Shown here: one piece after another, positions 44,476 to 55,632 of the stretch
Numbering within the stretch: position 1 is the stretch's first letter
How the letters are laid out: every line of letters begins with the position of its first letter
Assembly: GCF_009761815.1 (NCBI RefSeq)
Contig: NZ_RWIN01000045.1
Coordinates: forward strand, 62,001-126,000
Length of the DNA stretch: 64,000 nucleotides
Direction of reading: 5' to 3'
From: Pseudomonas sp. PB120
GTDB taxonomy: Bacteria > Pseudomonadota > Gammaproteobacteria > Pseudomonadales > Pseudomonadaceae
The notes under the pieces: generated by a model
The model's database searches: none
What the model was told of the DNA's origin: nothing
The model's input: only the letters and a program-made list of their open reading frames with translations
Program-made: the position numbers and the translations under genes

Positions 44476-44504
44476 ACTTTAGGGCGTGAGGGGCTTGAGA
44501 TCAA
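44476..44504 (-). promoter_or_regulatory. Candidate sigma-70 promoter of speC
   Basis: On the minus strand TTGATC (44504-44499) and TAAAGT (44481-44476) are 17 bases apart. The start of transcription would be near 44469, giving a leader of about 200 bases that contains the hairpin at 44376-44414. Confidence 0.5.
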
Positions 44505-44800
44505 CAAAAAATGTCGCGTTTTTGCACTTGTCTGACGCACGTCGCGGGCATCACTTGTTGTAACCGACCCAGATGACAGAAGGATGTTCCCGAAGAATTC
44601 TGCAGTGTTAAAAATACCTGCACGTTCGACGCTTTTGCCTGCTAACTCAAAGATAACTGTGATGGCGTCAACATCGGCGACGATGGCAGCGAAAAGTGGG
44701 AGTGGGCGGGGTTTTGGTCGTTTAGCCAGTCCTTTTCGGCGGTTCCTTACAAGCGTAGGTGTTGATATTTTTTTCCGGTGTATGAGCTTGTTAAAAATCT

Positions 44801-44904
44801 CTGTGGCGAGGGAGCTTGCTCCCGCTGGACTGCGCAGCAGTCCCCTTCTTTTTTGAAAAGAGGGCCGCTTCGCGCCCCAGCGGGAGCAAGCTCCCTCGCC
44901 ACAG
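44801..44904. repeat. REPIN (GTGGCGAGGGAGC family), second copy
   Basis: The arms CTGTGGCGAGGGAGCTTGCT and AGCGGGAGCAAGCTCCCTCG plus complement ends match those of 21544-21663 almost exactly, while the 50-base centre differs. It lies just past the end of the ABC transporter operon. Confidence 0.85.
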
Positions 44905-44938
44905 GTTCAGTGTTTGACTCAATTGCCACTTTTATTGA

Positions 44939-46093
44939 TCAGACGACAGCCTCGGCCGGCGAAACAATGCTGGTCTTGCCGCCACGGGACTTGCCGGAGC
45001 TCAAATACTCGGCAATCGATTCCTGCGTCACTTCCCCGAGGAACACCCGCTCGGCATCCATCACCGGCAACCACGAGCGGTTGAACTCGTACATCCGCGA
45101 CAGCAGGATGCGCAAATGCTCGTCATACGCCGCCGTGGCATTGAACTGACGCAAATACTGCGCGCACGTGCCGGTCTGACGGTGCAAGTCGCGACGTCGT
45201 ACATAACCGAGCGCCTTGTTCTCGCCATCCGTGACTACCACATAACGGCGATCCAGTTCGTCCATCGACTCCAGGGCCTCGGCCACCGGCGTTTCCGGGC
45301 TGACGGACGGCGCGTTGTCCGCCGCGTCTTCGGCCTTCACCAGCAACAGGCGTTTGAGGGTGCTGTCCTGGCCGACGAAATTGCTGACAAACTCGTCCGC
45401 CGGGTGCGCCAGCAGGGTGTCCGGGTGGTCGATCTGCAACAGCTTGCCGGCGCGGAAGATCGCAATCTTGTCGCCCAGCTTGATGGCTTCGTCGATGTCG
45501 TGGCTCACCATGATCACGGTCTTGTTCAGCGCGCGCTGCATCTCGAAGAACTCGTTCTGGATCATCTCGCGGTTGATCGGGTCCACCGCGCCAAACGGCT
45601 CATCCATTAATAGCAGCGGCGCATCGGCCGCCAATGCGCGAATCACGCCGATCCGTTGCTGCTGCCCGCCGGACAGTTCACGCGGGTAGCGATTCAAATA
45701 CTGCTTGGGCTCGAGCTTGATCATGCTCATCAACTCGCGGGCGCGGTCGTGGCATTTCTGTTTGTCCCAGCCCAGCAGGCGCGGAACGATGGTGATGTTT
45801 TCCTCGATGGTCATGTTCGGGAACAGACCGATCTGCTGGATCACATACCCGATGTTGCGGCGAAGGGTCACTTCATCGAGGTCCGTGGTGTCTTCGCCGT
45901 TGATCAAAATCTTGCCCGAGGTCGGCTTGATCAGGCGATTGATCATCTTCAGCGTGGTGCTTTTGCCGCAACCCGATGGCCCGAGGAACACACAGATTTC
46001 GCCTTCATTGACGGTCAGGCTTACCGCGTCCACGGCTTTCACATCTTTGCCGTTGCTCTGGAAAGTCTTGCTGAGGTTTTGAAGTTCGATCAT
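44939..46093 (-). CDS. Quaternary-amine ABC transporter ATPase (OpuCA/YehX-like)
   Basis: The 384-residue ATPase has Walker A GPSGCGKST (about 37-45), the Q-loop, the LSGGQQQR signature, Walker B LLLMDEP and H-loop SHD, followed by two C-terminal CBS domains (about 255-370) of the type that sense ionic strength in OpuA. It belongs to the glycine betaine/carnitine/choline importers. The start MIELQNL at 46093 overlaps the permease stop by four bases; a longer frame to 46132 runs into the permease. P. aeruginosa OpuC is the likely counterpart; the exact substrate cannot be read from sequence. Confidence 0.9.
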   Translation of the reverse strand: MIELQNLSKTFQSNGKDVKAVDAVSLTVNEGEICVFLGPSGCGKSTTLKMINRLIKPTSGKILINGEDTTDLDEVTLRRNIGYVIQQIGLFPNMTIEENITIVPRLLGWDKQKCHDRARELMSMIKLEPKQYLNRYPRELSGGQQQRIGVIRALAADAPLLLMDEPFGAVDPINREMIQNEFFEMQRALNKTVIMVSHDIDEAIKLGDKIAIFRAGKLLQIDHPDTLLAHPADEFVSNFVGQDSTLKRLLLVKAEDAADNAPSVSPETPVAEALESMDELDRRYVVVTDGENKALGYVRRRDLHRQTGTCAQYLRQFNATAAYDEHLRILLSRMYEFNRSWLPVMDAERVFLGEVTQESIAEYLSSGKSRGGKTSIVSPAEAVV

Positions 46094-46743
46094 TTCAGGA
46101 GTCCTTTTGGAGTCAGCGTGCGTTGCAGCCATTGCAGAAGCAGGTCGGCGAAGATGGCCAGGAGACTGACCAGCACGGCGCCGACGATCAGCATCGACAT
46201 GTCGCTGCGGCTGATGGAAGCGAGAATGAGTACACCGAGGCCACCGGCGCCGATGGTCGCGGCAATGGTCATGACACCGATGTTCATGACCACGGCGGTG
46301 CGCACGCCGGCGAGAATCACCGGCACGGCGATGGGCAGTTCGACCATGCGCAGGCGCTGGCCGAAGGTCATGCCGATGCCGCGCGCGGCTTCGCGAATGC
46401 CCGGTTCAACGCCGGTCAGGGCGAGGTAGGTGTTGCGCATGATCGGCAGCAGCGAGTACAGAAACACCGCCGTGATCGCCGGCATCGGACCGAGGCCTTG
46501 GCCGAATTTGGAGTAGAACGGCAGCAGCAGGCCGAACAGCGCAATCGACGGCACGGTCAGCAGCACCGTGGCGCTGGCCTGCAGCGGACCGGCGAGTGTC
46601 GGGAAGCGCGTCATCAGGATGCCCAGCGGCACGCCGACCAGAATCGCCAGGGTCACGGCGATGCCAACCAGCGTGATGTGCTGCCAGGTCAGGTGCAGCA
46701 CAAGTGGCCAGTCGAGATGGGAAAAGGCGTTCAGAAATTCCAT
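46090..46743 (-). CDS. Quaternary-amine ABC transporter permease
   Basis: The 217-residue protein has about five to six membrane segments and the cytoplasmic coupling loop EAARGIGMTFGQRLRMVELPIAVPVILAGVR, which docks on the ATPase. It is of the OpuCB/OpuCD (YehY/YehW) type. It lies 12 bases after the binding-protein gene and overlaps the ATPase gene by four bases. Confidence 0.9.
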   Translation of the reverse strand: MEFLNAFSHLDWPLVLHLTWQHITLVGIAVTLAILVGVPLGILMTRFPTLAGPLQASATVLLTVPSIALFGLLLPFYSKFGQGLGPMPAITAVFLYSLLPIMRNTYLALTGVEPGIREAARGIGMTFGQRLRMVELPIAVPVILAGVRTAVVMNIGVMTIAATIGAGGLGVLILASISRSDMSMLIVGAVLVSLLAIFADLLLQWLQRTLTPKGLLK

Positions 46744-46755
46744 GTCTTTTCCTCT

Positions 46756-47649
46756 TTAGTTGAGTGGATGCTGGCGCAGGAAATCGGCGGCAACGGAGGA
46801 AGGGCTTTCGTGGTCGACATCGACCCGTGCGTTGAGCTGGCGCATGGTGGCGTCATCGAACAGTTCGGCCAGGGGCTTGAGTTCTTCTGCCAGTTTCGGA
46901 TGCGCGTCGAGGTAGACCTGACGCACCACCGGCGCGGCGGTGTAGTCCGGGAAGTAATGCTTGTCGTCTTCAAGCAGTTTCAGCTTGAAGGCGTTCAATC
47001 GGCCGTCGGTGGTGTAGACCAGACCGGCGAACACCTGGCTGTTGCGCAGGGCGGTGTAGACCAGGCCGGCGTCCATCTGGCGGATGTTCTTGCGGGTCAG
47101 GTTCATGCCGTAGAGGTCGACCATGCCGTCCAGACCGTCGGAACGGTTGGCGAACTCAGTGTCCAGCGCCACCAGGTGATTCTGTTTTTGCTCGGCCTGC
47201 ATCACCGTGTTCAGTTCACTGATGGTGTTGATTTGCGGGTAAGCCTTGGCGGTTTTTTCCGGCAGTGCCAGCGCATAGGTGTTGCTGAATTTCGACGGTG
47301 TGAGCCAGATCAGGCCTTTTTTTCCGTCGACTTCTTTCACCTTGGCGTAGGACTTTGCACTGTCGAGTTTTTCAGTGATGTGGTTGTAAGCCACCAGCGA
47401 GACACCGGTGTATTCCCACATCAAGTCCAGCTGGCCACTTTCTTGAGCACTACGGGCCAGGTTGCTGCCCAGGCCGCCAGTCACCTGGGTGTCGTAACCC
47501 TTGGTCCGCAGGTATTGGGCGGTGATTTCCGCGAGCAGGGTTTGCTCGGTGAATACCCGGGCGCCGATGCGGATCACCGGTTTTTCAGCGGCTTGGGCCA
47601 ATCCTGCCAGCAGCAGGGCGCAGCCAATGAATAAGCTAATTTTTTTCAT
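46756..47649 (-). CDS. Quaternary-amine ABC transporter substrate-binding protein (OpuAC family)
   Basis: The 297-residue protein has a signal peptide (MKKISLFIGCALLLAGLAQA, cleaved before AEKPV) and the OpuAC/YehZ-type fold: IRIGARVFTEQTLLAEI, GGLGSNLARSAQESGQLDLMWEYTGVSL and the TTDGRL segment. It captures betaine-like compounds in the periplasm. The start at 47649 is fixed by the signal peptide; an open frame continuing to 47934 is inside the upstream permease gene. Confidence 0.92.
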   Translation of the reverse strand: MKKISLFIGCALLLAGLAQAAEKPVIRIGARVFTEQTLLAEITAQYLRTKGYDTQVTGGLGSNLARSAQESGQLDLMWEYTGVSLVAYNHITEKLDSAKSYAKVKEVDGKKGLIWLTPSKFSNTYALALPEKTAKAYPQINTISELNTVMQAEQKQNHLVALDTEFANRSDGLDGMVDLYGMNLTRKNIRQMDAGLVYTALRNSQVFAGLVYTTDGRLNAFKLKLLEDDKHYFPDYTAAPVVRQVYLDAHPKLAEELKPLAELFDDATMRQLNARVDVDHESPSSVAADFLRQHPLN

Positions 47650-47669
47650 GATTTTTCCTTCGCCGAGGC

Positions 47670-48386
47670 TTAAGACGGGCGCAAGCCACGTTCGAGCCAA
47701 AGGCGGCTGGCGAGTGTCACCAGGCCGTCGAGCAGCAAGGCCAGCAGGGCGGTGCAAGCCGCGCCGAGCAGCAGTTGCGGCTGATTGTTCAGGGCGATGC
47801 CGGGGAAAATCAGGCTGCCCAGACTGTTGGCGCCGATCAGGAACGCCAGCGGCGCCGTCCCGACGTTGATCGCTAGCGCCACGCGCACGCCGCCGATGAT
47901 GATCGGCACTGCGTTCGGCAGTTCGACCCGCCACAGCACTTGTGCCGGCGTCATGCCGATGCCAACGGCCGCTTCCTTGAGCGAGCCCTGAACGTTTTTC
48001 AGGCCTTCATAGGTGTTGCGCACAATCGGCAACAACGAGGCGAGGAACAGGGCAAAGATCGCGGGGCCGCTGCCGATGCCGAGGACGCCCAGGGCGATGG
48101 CCAGTACGGCGAGCGGCGGCACGGTGTTGCCGATGTTGAAGATCTGCATGAAGCGCTCAGCGCGGTCTACCCGGGTCGGGCGGCTGAGGAAAATGCCGGC
48201 GGGGATGCCCACAACGAGGGCGGCCAGCATGGAAACAAGGACGAGAAACAGGTGAGCCTGAAGGTAAAACAACAAATCGTCGCGGTAATGTTCGATCGTT
48301 TTGATGCCGATCCAATGGACCAGCAGGGCCAGAAGGGCGACGACAACCGCACCTCCTGTCAGCCCTTTGCCATAGCGAATAGCCAC
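47670..48386 (-). CDS. Quaternary-amine ABC transporter permease, first gene of operon
   Basis: The 238-residue permease has about six membrane segments and the coupling loop EAAVGIGMTPAQVLWRVELPNAVPIIIGGVR. It pairs with the permease at 46090, so two different permeases form the channel. GTG at 48386 is preferred because AAGGAG stands seven bases upstream; the ATG at 48440 would add 18 hydrophilic residues without a ribosome site. It is the promoter-proximal gene of a four-gene operon read leftward. Confidence 0.85.
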   Translation of the reverse strand: MAIRYGKGLTGGAVVVALLALLVHWIGIKTIEHYRDDLLFYLQAHLFLVLVSMLAALVVGIPAGIFLSRPTRVDRAERFMQIFNIGNTVPPLAVLAIALGVLGIGSGPAIFALFLASLLPIVRNTYEGLKNVQGSLKEAAVGIGMTPAQVLWRVELPNAVPIIIGGVRVALAINVGTAPLAFLIGANSLGSLIFPGIALNNQPQLLLGAACTALLALLLDGLVTLASRLWLERGLRPS

Positions 48387-48494
48387 AGGCGGACTCCTTT
48401 TTTCTTTGTCGGCGAACACTGCTTCGTGTGGCAACGCCATTCCTGGCTGCCGAAGACAGTGTTCGCGAGAAGCAGCTCAGCCGAGCGCGTTCCA

Positions 48495-48595
48495 CTGTAG
48501 GAGGAGCCTGCTCGCGAAAAACGTCCAGACAACGCGTTCATCCAGACAGCCCGCGTTTTCGTTGACGTTCATCGCGAGCAAGCTCGCTCCTACAG
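48495..48595. repeat. REPIN (TGTAGGAGCGAGC family, left arm with a small change)
   Basis: The left arm CTGTAGGAGGAGCCTGCTCG differs from the family by a short deletion, and the right arm CGCGAGCAAGCTCGCTCC plus TACAG is intact. Confidence 0.8.
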
Positions 48596-48761
48596 GGGGA
48601 AGGCGAACGGCTTATCGAGCCATAAGCGCAGCCTCGCCAGGCTAACGTGCTGATTTTTCAGCGCCTGGTACGAGTGCAGTAACAGGGGAGTGGACGCCTG
48701 CGGGTTTTAAAAGGTTCCATTTTTTATCAGCAATTAGCCATCACGCTGCTCGTTTTCCCCT

Positions 48762-48906
48762 GTAGCAGCTGCCGAGCTTGCGAGGCTGCGTTCGGCGGCG
48801 CAGCCGTCGTAGAGTCTACAAACGCCGTCTACCTGATACACCGCAGCGTCTGGTTTTACGACGGCTGCGCCGCCGAACGCAGCCTCGCAAGCTCGGCAGC
48901 TGCTAC
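48762..48906. repeat. Inverted repeat with 50-base perfect arms upstream of prfC
   Basis: Bases 48762-48811 are the exact reverse complement of 48857-48906, starting GTAGCAGCTGCCGAGCTTGC and separated by 45 bases. The arms carry a nested REP-like core (GCCGAGCTTGCGAGGC). It is a REPIN of a different family from the others in the window, and its perfect arms suggest recent insertion or conversion. Confidence 0.9.
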
Positions 48907-48983
48907 GGGCGAACGGTGGTCTGTAAGGCTCGGTTTGCGCTATACTCGCCGCCCTTTTTTGAATCACCGCCAGGCGATTTCCC

Positions 48984-50567
<1,584 letters not shown>

Positions 50568-50590
50568 GCGCTGAGCTGCAAACCCAAAAG

Positions 50591-50619
50591 CCCCGGTCGC
50601 GAAAGCACCGGGGTTTTTT
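50591..50619 (+). terminator. Intrinsic terminator after prfC
   Basis: CCCCGGT (50591-50597) pairs with ACCGGGG (50607-50613) and is followed by six T. Confidence 0.9.
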
Positions 50620-50687
50620 GTGCCCGACACAGCCCCCTAATGAAATGGCTACCCCCCCATTCAGCACATCCTTTGAATGAAAGATTG

Positions 50688-50716
50688 CCATCGCCAGCAG
50701 GCTGGCTCCCACAGGG
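50688..50716. repeat. Single REP unit (CATCGCCAGCAGGCTGGCTC type)
   Basis: The core forms a small GCCAGC/GCTGGC hairpin ending CTCCCACAGGG. No mirrored partner is found nearby, so it is a solitary REP of another family. Confidence 0.65.
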
Positions 50717-50897
50717 AGTCTTCTTAAAATTCAAAATAATTTTTCGCCATAAACCCTATTCCAAACCAATCTCCCCACCAACGGCATTCCGTCCATTCGT
50801 TAGCGTCCTATCTGGAGAACCGCTTCAATCGGAACTAGATTTCACTTAGCGCCACGCAGGCCCCCCAGGCTTCACCCAAGAAAGGATGGAATCGGCT

Positions 50898-51146
50898 ATG
50901 AACATTTTTCAACGCATTGTGCTGTTGCTTAAAGTTTTGGTGATGCTGTCTGTCGGCATGTCGGCGGCATGGGCAGAGTGCCCGGAACAAGGTGAGCACG
51001 CCTCCAGCGGCCAGGCCGTTCAAACAGGCATGATGATCGCCAAATCCGAATCTGAAGGCGGAGACAAAGGGCAGGGCGGTAGTTCGGACGATGATGACTC
51101 GACCACTGACGAGCCAGACAGCGGCGACGAAGATGAAGGGGCCTAA
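50898..51146 (+). CDS. Small acidic secreted protein of unknown function
   Basis: The 82-residue product has a convincing signal peptide (M-N-I-F-Q-R-I-V then a hydrophobic core ending AAWA), leaving a mature peptide of about 56 residues that is rich in Asp, Glu, Ser and Gly and has a single Cys near its start. The C-terminal 25 residues are nearly all Asp/Glu/Ser/Gly/Thr, likely disordered. ATG 50898 is preferred; ATG 50886 in the same frame would add four residues. No family is recognised. It precedes the Ig-like-repeat gene, with a terminator between. Confidence 0.55.
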   Translation: MNIFQRIVLLLKVLVMLSVGMSAAWAECPEQGEHASSGQAVQTGMMIAKSESEGGDKGQGGSSDDDDSTTDEPDSGDEDEGA

Positions 51147-51235
51147 AGCCCAAGTAGTCCCAGACAAAGGAGTTGAAGCCCGGCTCCGAATTTTTATCGG
51201 CTCAATACCGCTCGTCCAGTTGTCAGCGATAGAGG

Positions 51236-51271
51236 CCGTCTACTGTCAACTCTGACAGTAGACGGTTTTTT
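51236..51271 (+). terminator. Strong intrinsic terminator after the small acidic gene
   Basis: A perfect 13-bp stem CCGTCTACTGTCA (51236-51248) with its complement (51253-51265), loop ACTC, then six T and ATT. Confidence 0.92.
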
Positions 51272-51343
51272 ATTGCGCAGCTTATAAGTTGATGCATTCA
51301 CGTGTTCGTTTTACACAATGCATCAGCAAAGGAAGCCGACGAC

Positions 51344-52624
51344 ATGCCCGAGCAATATAAGGTAATTACCACTGGCGAGCTCAATGCTTCTATCGAGGGG
51401 TTTGGTGAGTTCACGACTAAAGAAGTGGAATTCATTGGTTCAGACGATGACCCTGATTTTCTATTGCAAGGGGCAAATTCTGAAAGGGGATTTGTTCTTT
51501 ACGTTCCAAAGTACGAGAGTGAAAAATACAGTTTGCATCCAGGCAGTTTAGCCAAGGCTTTTTATGAGGTCGGAGGACGGCTGTATGGGGAGGTTGAAGA
51601 AGGCGTTATTAAAGTGACAGTCAATAAGCCTGAGACTGTAATCATTGCATTCGAAATTCTGGTAAAAGAAAGTGCCAGTGAGACCCGCATTAAAATAACC
51701 GGGAGTGGTACTTTTAAAGGCCGCTCACCTTGGGCAAGCAAGCATAGAGGGTTTTTGACTATCGCACGAGGGAACGCTCCTTTGTGGTTTGAAGGCCCTG
51801 ATATTATTAAGCCCAAGCCTGGAGTGGTTTCCCCTGGTTTTCAAATTGTCGGGCGTACAGGTATCGCGAATCCGGATGACTGGGAGCTGAAAATACTCAT
51901 CGGCTCTACTGTGATACTCCAAAACAAGGGGCAGTCGGGTCGTGAGTTTTCGTATGATGTCCCCGCGAATCTCATTCCGGCGGGAACAGGCTTTTATTTT
52001 ATGCTCGACTATTACATTTGGCCTGCCTGGAGCAAGTGGACATATTCTGGCGATTTGGTGATGGGCATGGCCGCACCAGACATTATCTTTCCAAAAAACG
52101 ATTCTTCACTATCCCCAAGATCAAAGATATCCGGTAGGGGCACTCCTGGGGCTACAGTTCGCCTGTATGAAGCCGGCAGCGGTGCGATTCTATACGGCTC
52201 TGCCACGGTGGGAGTCGACGGAAATTGGGAGTGTGTGCCGGATGTAGCTCTGCCGACCAAGTATTTTCCACTCACGGCAGATCAAGTTTTGAACAGTCTA
52301 GCTTCTGGTTATTCGACTCCTGTCTATTGTTACGTTAGTCCTTTGTCCAAACCTGTTATTGAACTTCCTCAGCAAGGTGGAACAGTGGGATCGCCACCCG
52401 CAATCTCTGGTAGAGGCGGTCTGCCTGGCGCTTCAATCCAATTGCACCAGCATGGCGATGGTCAAACTGTTTACAGTCGCGCCGATGTGAATGATCAAGG
52501 TAGATGGGTCATGAGATCCTGGGCGACAGTGCCTCCGAAAGGGAGTTTTCTTATGACAGCTCGTCAAGTTAACGGCGTGGATGTCTCTGATTGGGCTGAC
52601 GGAGTCGATGTAGTCATCGTGTAA
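51344..52624 (+). CDS. Ig-like repeat protein of unknown function, atypical composition
   Basis: The 426-residue protein has an N-terminal beta-rich domain of about 155 residues (GELNASIEGFGEFTTKEVEF to the WASKHRG segment) followed by three related beta-sandwich units. Units two and three are clearest, at about 260-345 and 346-426, sharing PxIxxPxxGxxxxxxxxISGRGxPGAxxxL and V-x-x-x-G-x-W. The first (about 170-255) ends in a Trp/Tyr-rich strand. Repeats of this kind occur as stalk modules in large Pseudomonas surface proteins. No signal peptide is seen. Codon use is AT-richer than the neighbours, suggesting transfer. ATG 51344 has AAAGGA ten bases upstream; a GTG at 51302 is possible but lacks a site. 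Confidence 0.7.
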   Translation: MPEQYKVITTGELNASIEGFGEFTTKEVEFIGSDDDPDFLLQGANSERGFVLYVPKYESEKYSLHPGSLAKAFYEVGGRLYGEVEEGVIKVTVNKPETVIIAFEILVKESASETRIKITGSGTFKGRSPWASKHRGFLTIARGNAPLWFEGPDIIKPKPGVVSPGFQIVGRTGIANPDDWELKILIGSTVILQNKGQSGREFSYDVPANLIPAGTGFYFMLDYYIWPAWSKWTYSGDLVMGMAAPDIIFPKNDSSLSPRSKISGRGTPGATVRLYEAGSGAILYGSATVGVDGNWECVPDVALPTKYFPLTADQVLNSLASGYSTPVYCYVSPLSKPVIELPQQGGTVGSPPAISGRGGLPGASIQLHQHGDGQTVYSRADVNDQGRWVMRSWATVPPKGSFLMTARQVNGVDVSDWADGVDVVIV

Positions 52625-52663
52625 GTGATCGGTGGCTCGTTAAATAACGATGATCACCACGCA

Positions 52664-52744
52664 AGCGCCTGCTCGTGAGGCGGTACGCCAGTCAACACTC
52701 CAGTTGACCAGGCATGCCGCCGTTAAGAGCAGGCTCACTCCCAC
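52664..52744. repeat. REPIN-like imperfect inverted repeat before dppF
   Basis: CGCCTGCTCGTGAGGCGG on the left and CCGCCGTTAAGAGCAGGCTC on the right mirror each other imperfectly around an inner AGTCAAC...GTTGACC hairpin, ending ACTCCCACA. It lies between the converging Ig-like gene and dppF and is followed on the plus strand by seven T. Confidence 0.65.
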
Positions 52745-52750
52745 ATTTTT

Positions 52751-53730
<980 letters not shown>

Positions 53731-53731
<1 letters not shown>

Positions 53732-54699
53732 TACGCCACCTCCTGGTTCAGCGGGTAGAAGCAGCGGGCGAGGCTGTTGCTTTTCGGGTCAAGGCCCGGA
53801 CGTTGCGCGCGGCAGCTGTCCTGCACATATGGGCAGCGCGGCGACAGCAGGCAGCCTTGCGGGCGGTCGTAACGACCGGGAACGATGCCCGGCAGGGTCG
53901 ACAGGCGTGCAGCGCCGAGGCTGTGTTCAGGAATCGCCTTGAGCAGCGCTTCGCTGTACGGGTGCGCCGGGATGTCGAACAGTTGTGGCACATGACCGAC
54001 TTCCACCGCTTGGCCGGCGTACATCACGCACACGCGCTGGGCGGTTTCGGCCACGACCGCGAGGTCGTGAGTGATCAGCACCAGGCCCATGTTCTGCTCT
54101 TTCTGCAGCGCCAGGAGCAGGTCCATGATCTGCGCCTGAATCGTCACGTCGAGGGCCGTGGTCGGCTCGTCGGCGATCAGCAGTTTCGGTTCGCCGGCAA
54201 TCGCCATGGCGATCGCAACGCGCTGGCTCATGCCGCCGGACAGTTGATGCGGGTAAGCCTCCATACGGCTGGCGGCACCCGGGATTTCCACTTTTTCCAA
54301 CAGCTCGATGGCGCGTTTGCGCGCTTGCTTGCCGGACATTTTCAGGTGCAGGCGCAGCACTTCTTCGATCTGGAAACCGACGGTGTAGCTCGGGTTCAGC
54401 GCGGTCATCGGGTCCTGGAAGACCATGGCCAGGTCTTTGCCGACGATTTGCCGACGCTGACGACTGCTGAGCTTGAGCATGTTCTTGCCGTCGAAATTCA
54501 GCGCGTCGGCGGTGACGATGCCCGGGTGTTCGATCAGGCCCATCAGCGCCATCATGGTCACGGATTTACCGGAACCCGACTCGCCAACGATGGCCAGGAC
54601 TTCGCCCTTGTCCACGGTAATGTCGAGACCGTCGACCACCGGAACGGCGTTCTTGTCGCCAAAGCGAACGTTGAGATTCTTGATTTCTAACAGTGACAT
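53731..54699 (-). CDS. dppD: Dipeptide ABC transporter ATPase DppD
   Basis: The 322-residue ATPase has Walker [34 protein letters not shown], Walker [15 protein letters not shown] and the C-terminal [14 protein letters not shown] cysteine motif shared with DppF. The start MSLLEIKN at 54699 is 11 bases after dppC; a longer frame to 54744 runs into dppC. It pairs with DppF to power the DppBC channel. Confidence 0.96.
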
Positions 54700-54709
54700 T
54701 TGAATCTCC

Positions 54710-55621
54710 TCAGGCGGCGTTCTTGAGTTTCGGGTCCAGCGCATCGCGCAGGCCGTCGCCCATCAAGTTGATTGCCAGCACGCTGAGCAAAATGGTCAAG
54801 CCAGGCAGACTTACCACCCACCAGGCGCGTTCGATGTAGTCGCGAGCCGAAGCCAGCATGGTGCCCCACTCAGGGGTTGGCGGTTGTACGCCAAGGCCGA
54901 GGAAGCCCAGGGCGGCGGCATCGAGAATCGCCGAGGAGAAGCTCAAGGTGGCCTGAACGATCAGCGGCGCCATGCAGTTGGGCAGCACGGTGATGAACAT
55001 CAGGCGCGGCAGTGTGGCACCGGCCAGGCGTGCAGCGGTCACGTAGTCGCGGTTCAGCTCGCCCATCACCGCAGCGCGGGTCAGACGAACATAGGACGGC
55101 AGGGACACCACAGCGATGGCGATCACAGTGTTGATCAGGCCAGGGCCGAGGATGGCGACAATCGCCACGGCCAGCAGCAGGGACGGCAGGGCCAGCATGA
55201 TGTCCATCAGACGCATGATGGTCGGGCCAAGTACGCGCGGGAAGAAACCGGCCAGCAGGCCCATGATGATCCCGGGAATCAGCGACATGACCACCGAAGA
55301 CAGGCCGATCAGCAGCGACAGGCGCGAACCCTGGATCAGACGCGACAGCAGGTCGCGACCCAGTTCATCGGTGCCCAGCAGGAAACGCCATTGGCCGCCT
55401 TCGAGCCAGACCGGCGGGGTGAGCAGGAAGTCGCGGAATTGCTCGCTCGGGTTGTGCGGTGCCACCCAAGGGGCGAACAGGGCGCAAAACACGATCAGGC
55501 TGAAGAACATCAGGCCGGCGACGGCCCCTTTGTTCTTGGCAAAGGCCTGCCAGAACTCTTTGTACGGCGACGGATACAGCAGGCTTTGATCGACTGCTAC
55601 TGAGGGGGTTGGAGTGCTCAT
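54710..55621 (-). CDS. dppC: Dipeptide ABC transporter permease DppC
   Basis: The 303-residue permease has an N-terminal cytoplasmic stretch, a first membrane segment at about 34-55 ([23 protein letters not shown]), a periplasmic loop, then five segments with the coupling loop [24 protein letters not shown]. It begins 11 bases after dppB and forms the inner-membrane channel with it. Confidence 0.95.
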   Translation of the reverse strand: MSTPTPSVAVDQSLLYPSPYKEFWQAFAKNKGAVAGLMFFSLIVFCALFAPWVAPHNPSEQFRDFLLTPPVWLEGGQWRFLLGTDELGRDLLSRLIQGSRLSLLIGLSSVVMSLIPGIIMGLLAGFFPRVLGPTIMRLMDIMLALPSLLLAVAIVAILGPGLINTVIAIAVVSLPSYVRLTRAAVMGELNRDYVTAARLAGATLPRLMFITVLPNCMAPLIVQATLSFSSAILDAAALGFLGLGVQPPTPEWGTMLASARDYIERAWWVVSLPGLTILLSVLAINLMGDGLRDALDPKLKNAA

Positions 55622-55632
55622 TAGTCTTGATC

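Larger units (their letters stand above)
44271..44938. other. Long spacer between speC and the amine transporter
   Basis: The 668 bases hold the speC leader and candidate promoter (44376-44504), then about 300 bases in which I see no gene or structure, then a REPIN at 44801-44904. A 90-codon frame at 44584 lacks a ribosome site and ends inside the REPIN, so it is not called. Confidence 0.6.
48387..48983. other. Spacer with two REPINs before prfC
   Basis: The stretch between the divergent transporter operon and prfC contains a REPIN at 48495-48595, about 160 bases with no recognised signal, an exceptional inverted repeat at 48762-48906, and a TATACT -10-like element at 48941-48946 for prfC. 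No gene is seen. Confidence 0.65.
50568..50897. other. Spacer after prfC
   Basis: The spacer contains the prfC terminator (50591-50619), a single REP unit (50688-50716) and about 170 bases before the next gene with an AT-rich segment around 50725-50760. No gene is supported; a 69-codon frame at 50640 spans the REP and is rejected. Confidence 0.6.

Noticed and set aside
44584..44856. 90-codon plus-strand frame in the speC spacer
   Set aside because: No usable ribosome site and its end is REPIN sequence.
47650..47934. Extended start for the amine-binding protein
   Set aside because: The extension overlaps the upstream permease and would bury the signal peptide.
50640..50849. 69-codon plus-strand frame after prfC
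   Set aside because: It spans a REP unit, has no ribosome site and no recognisable sequence.
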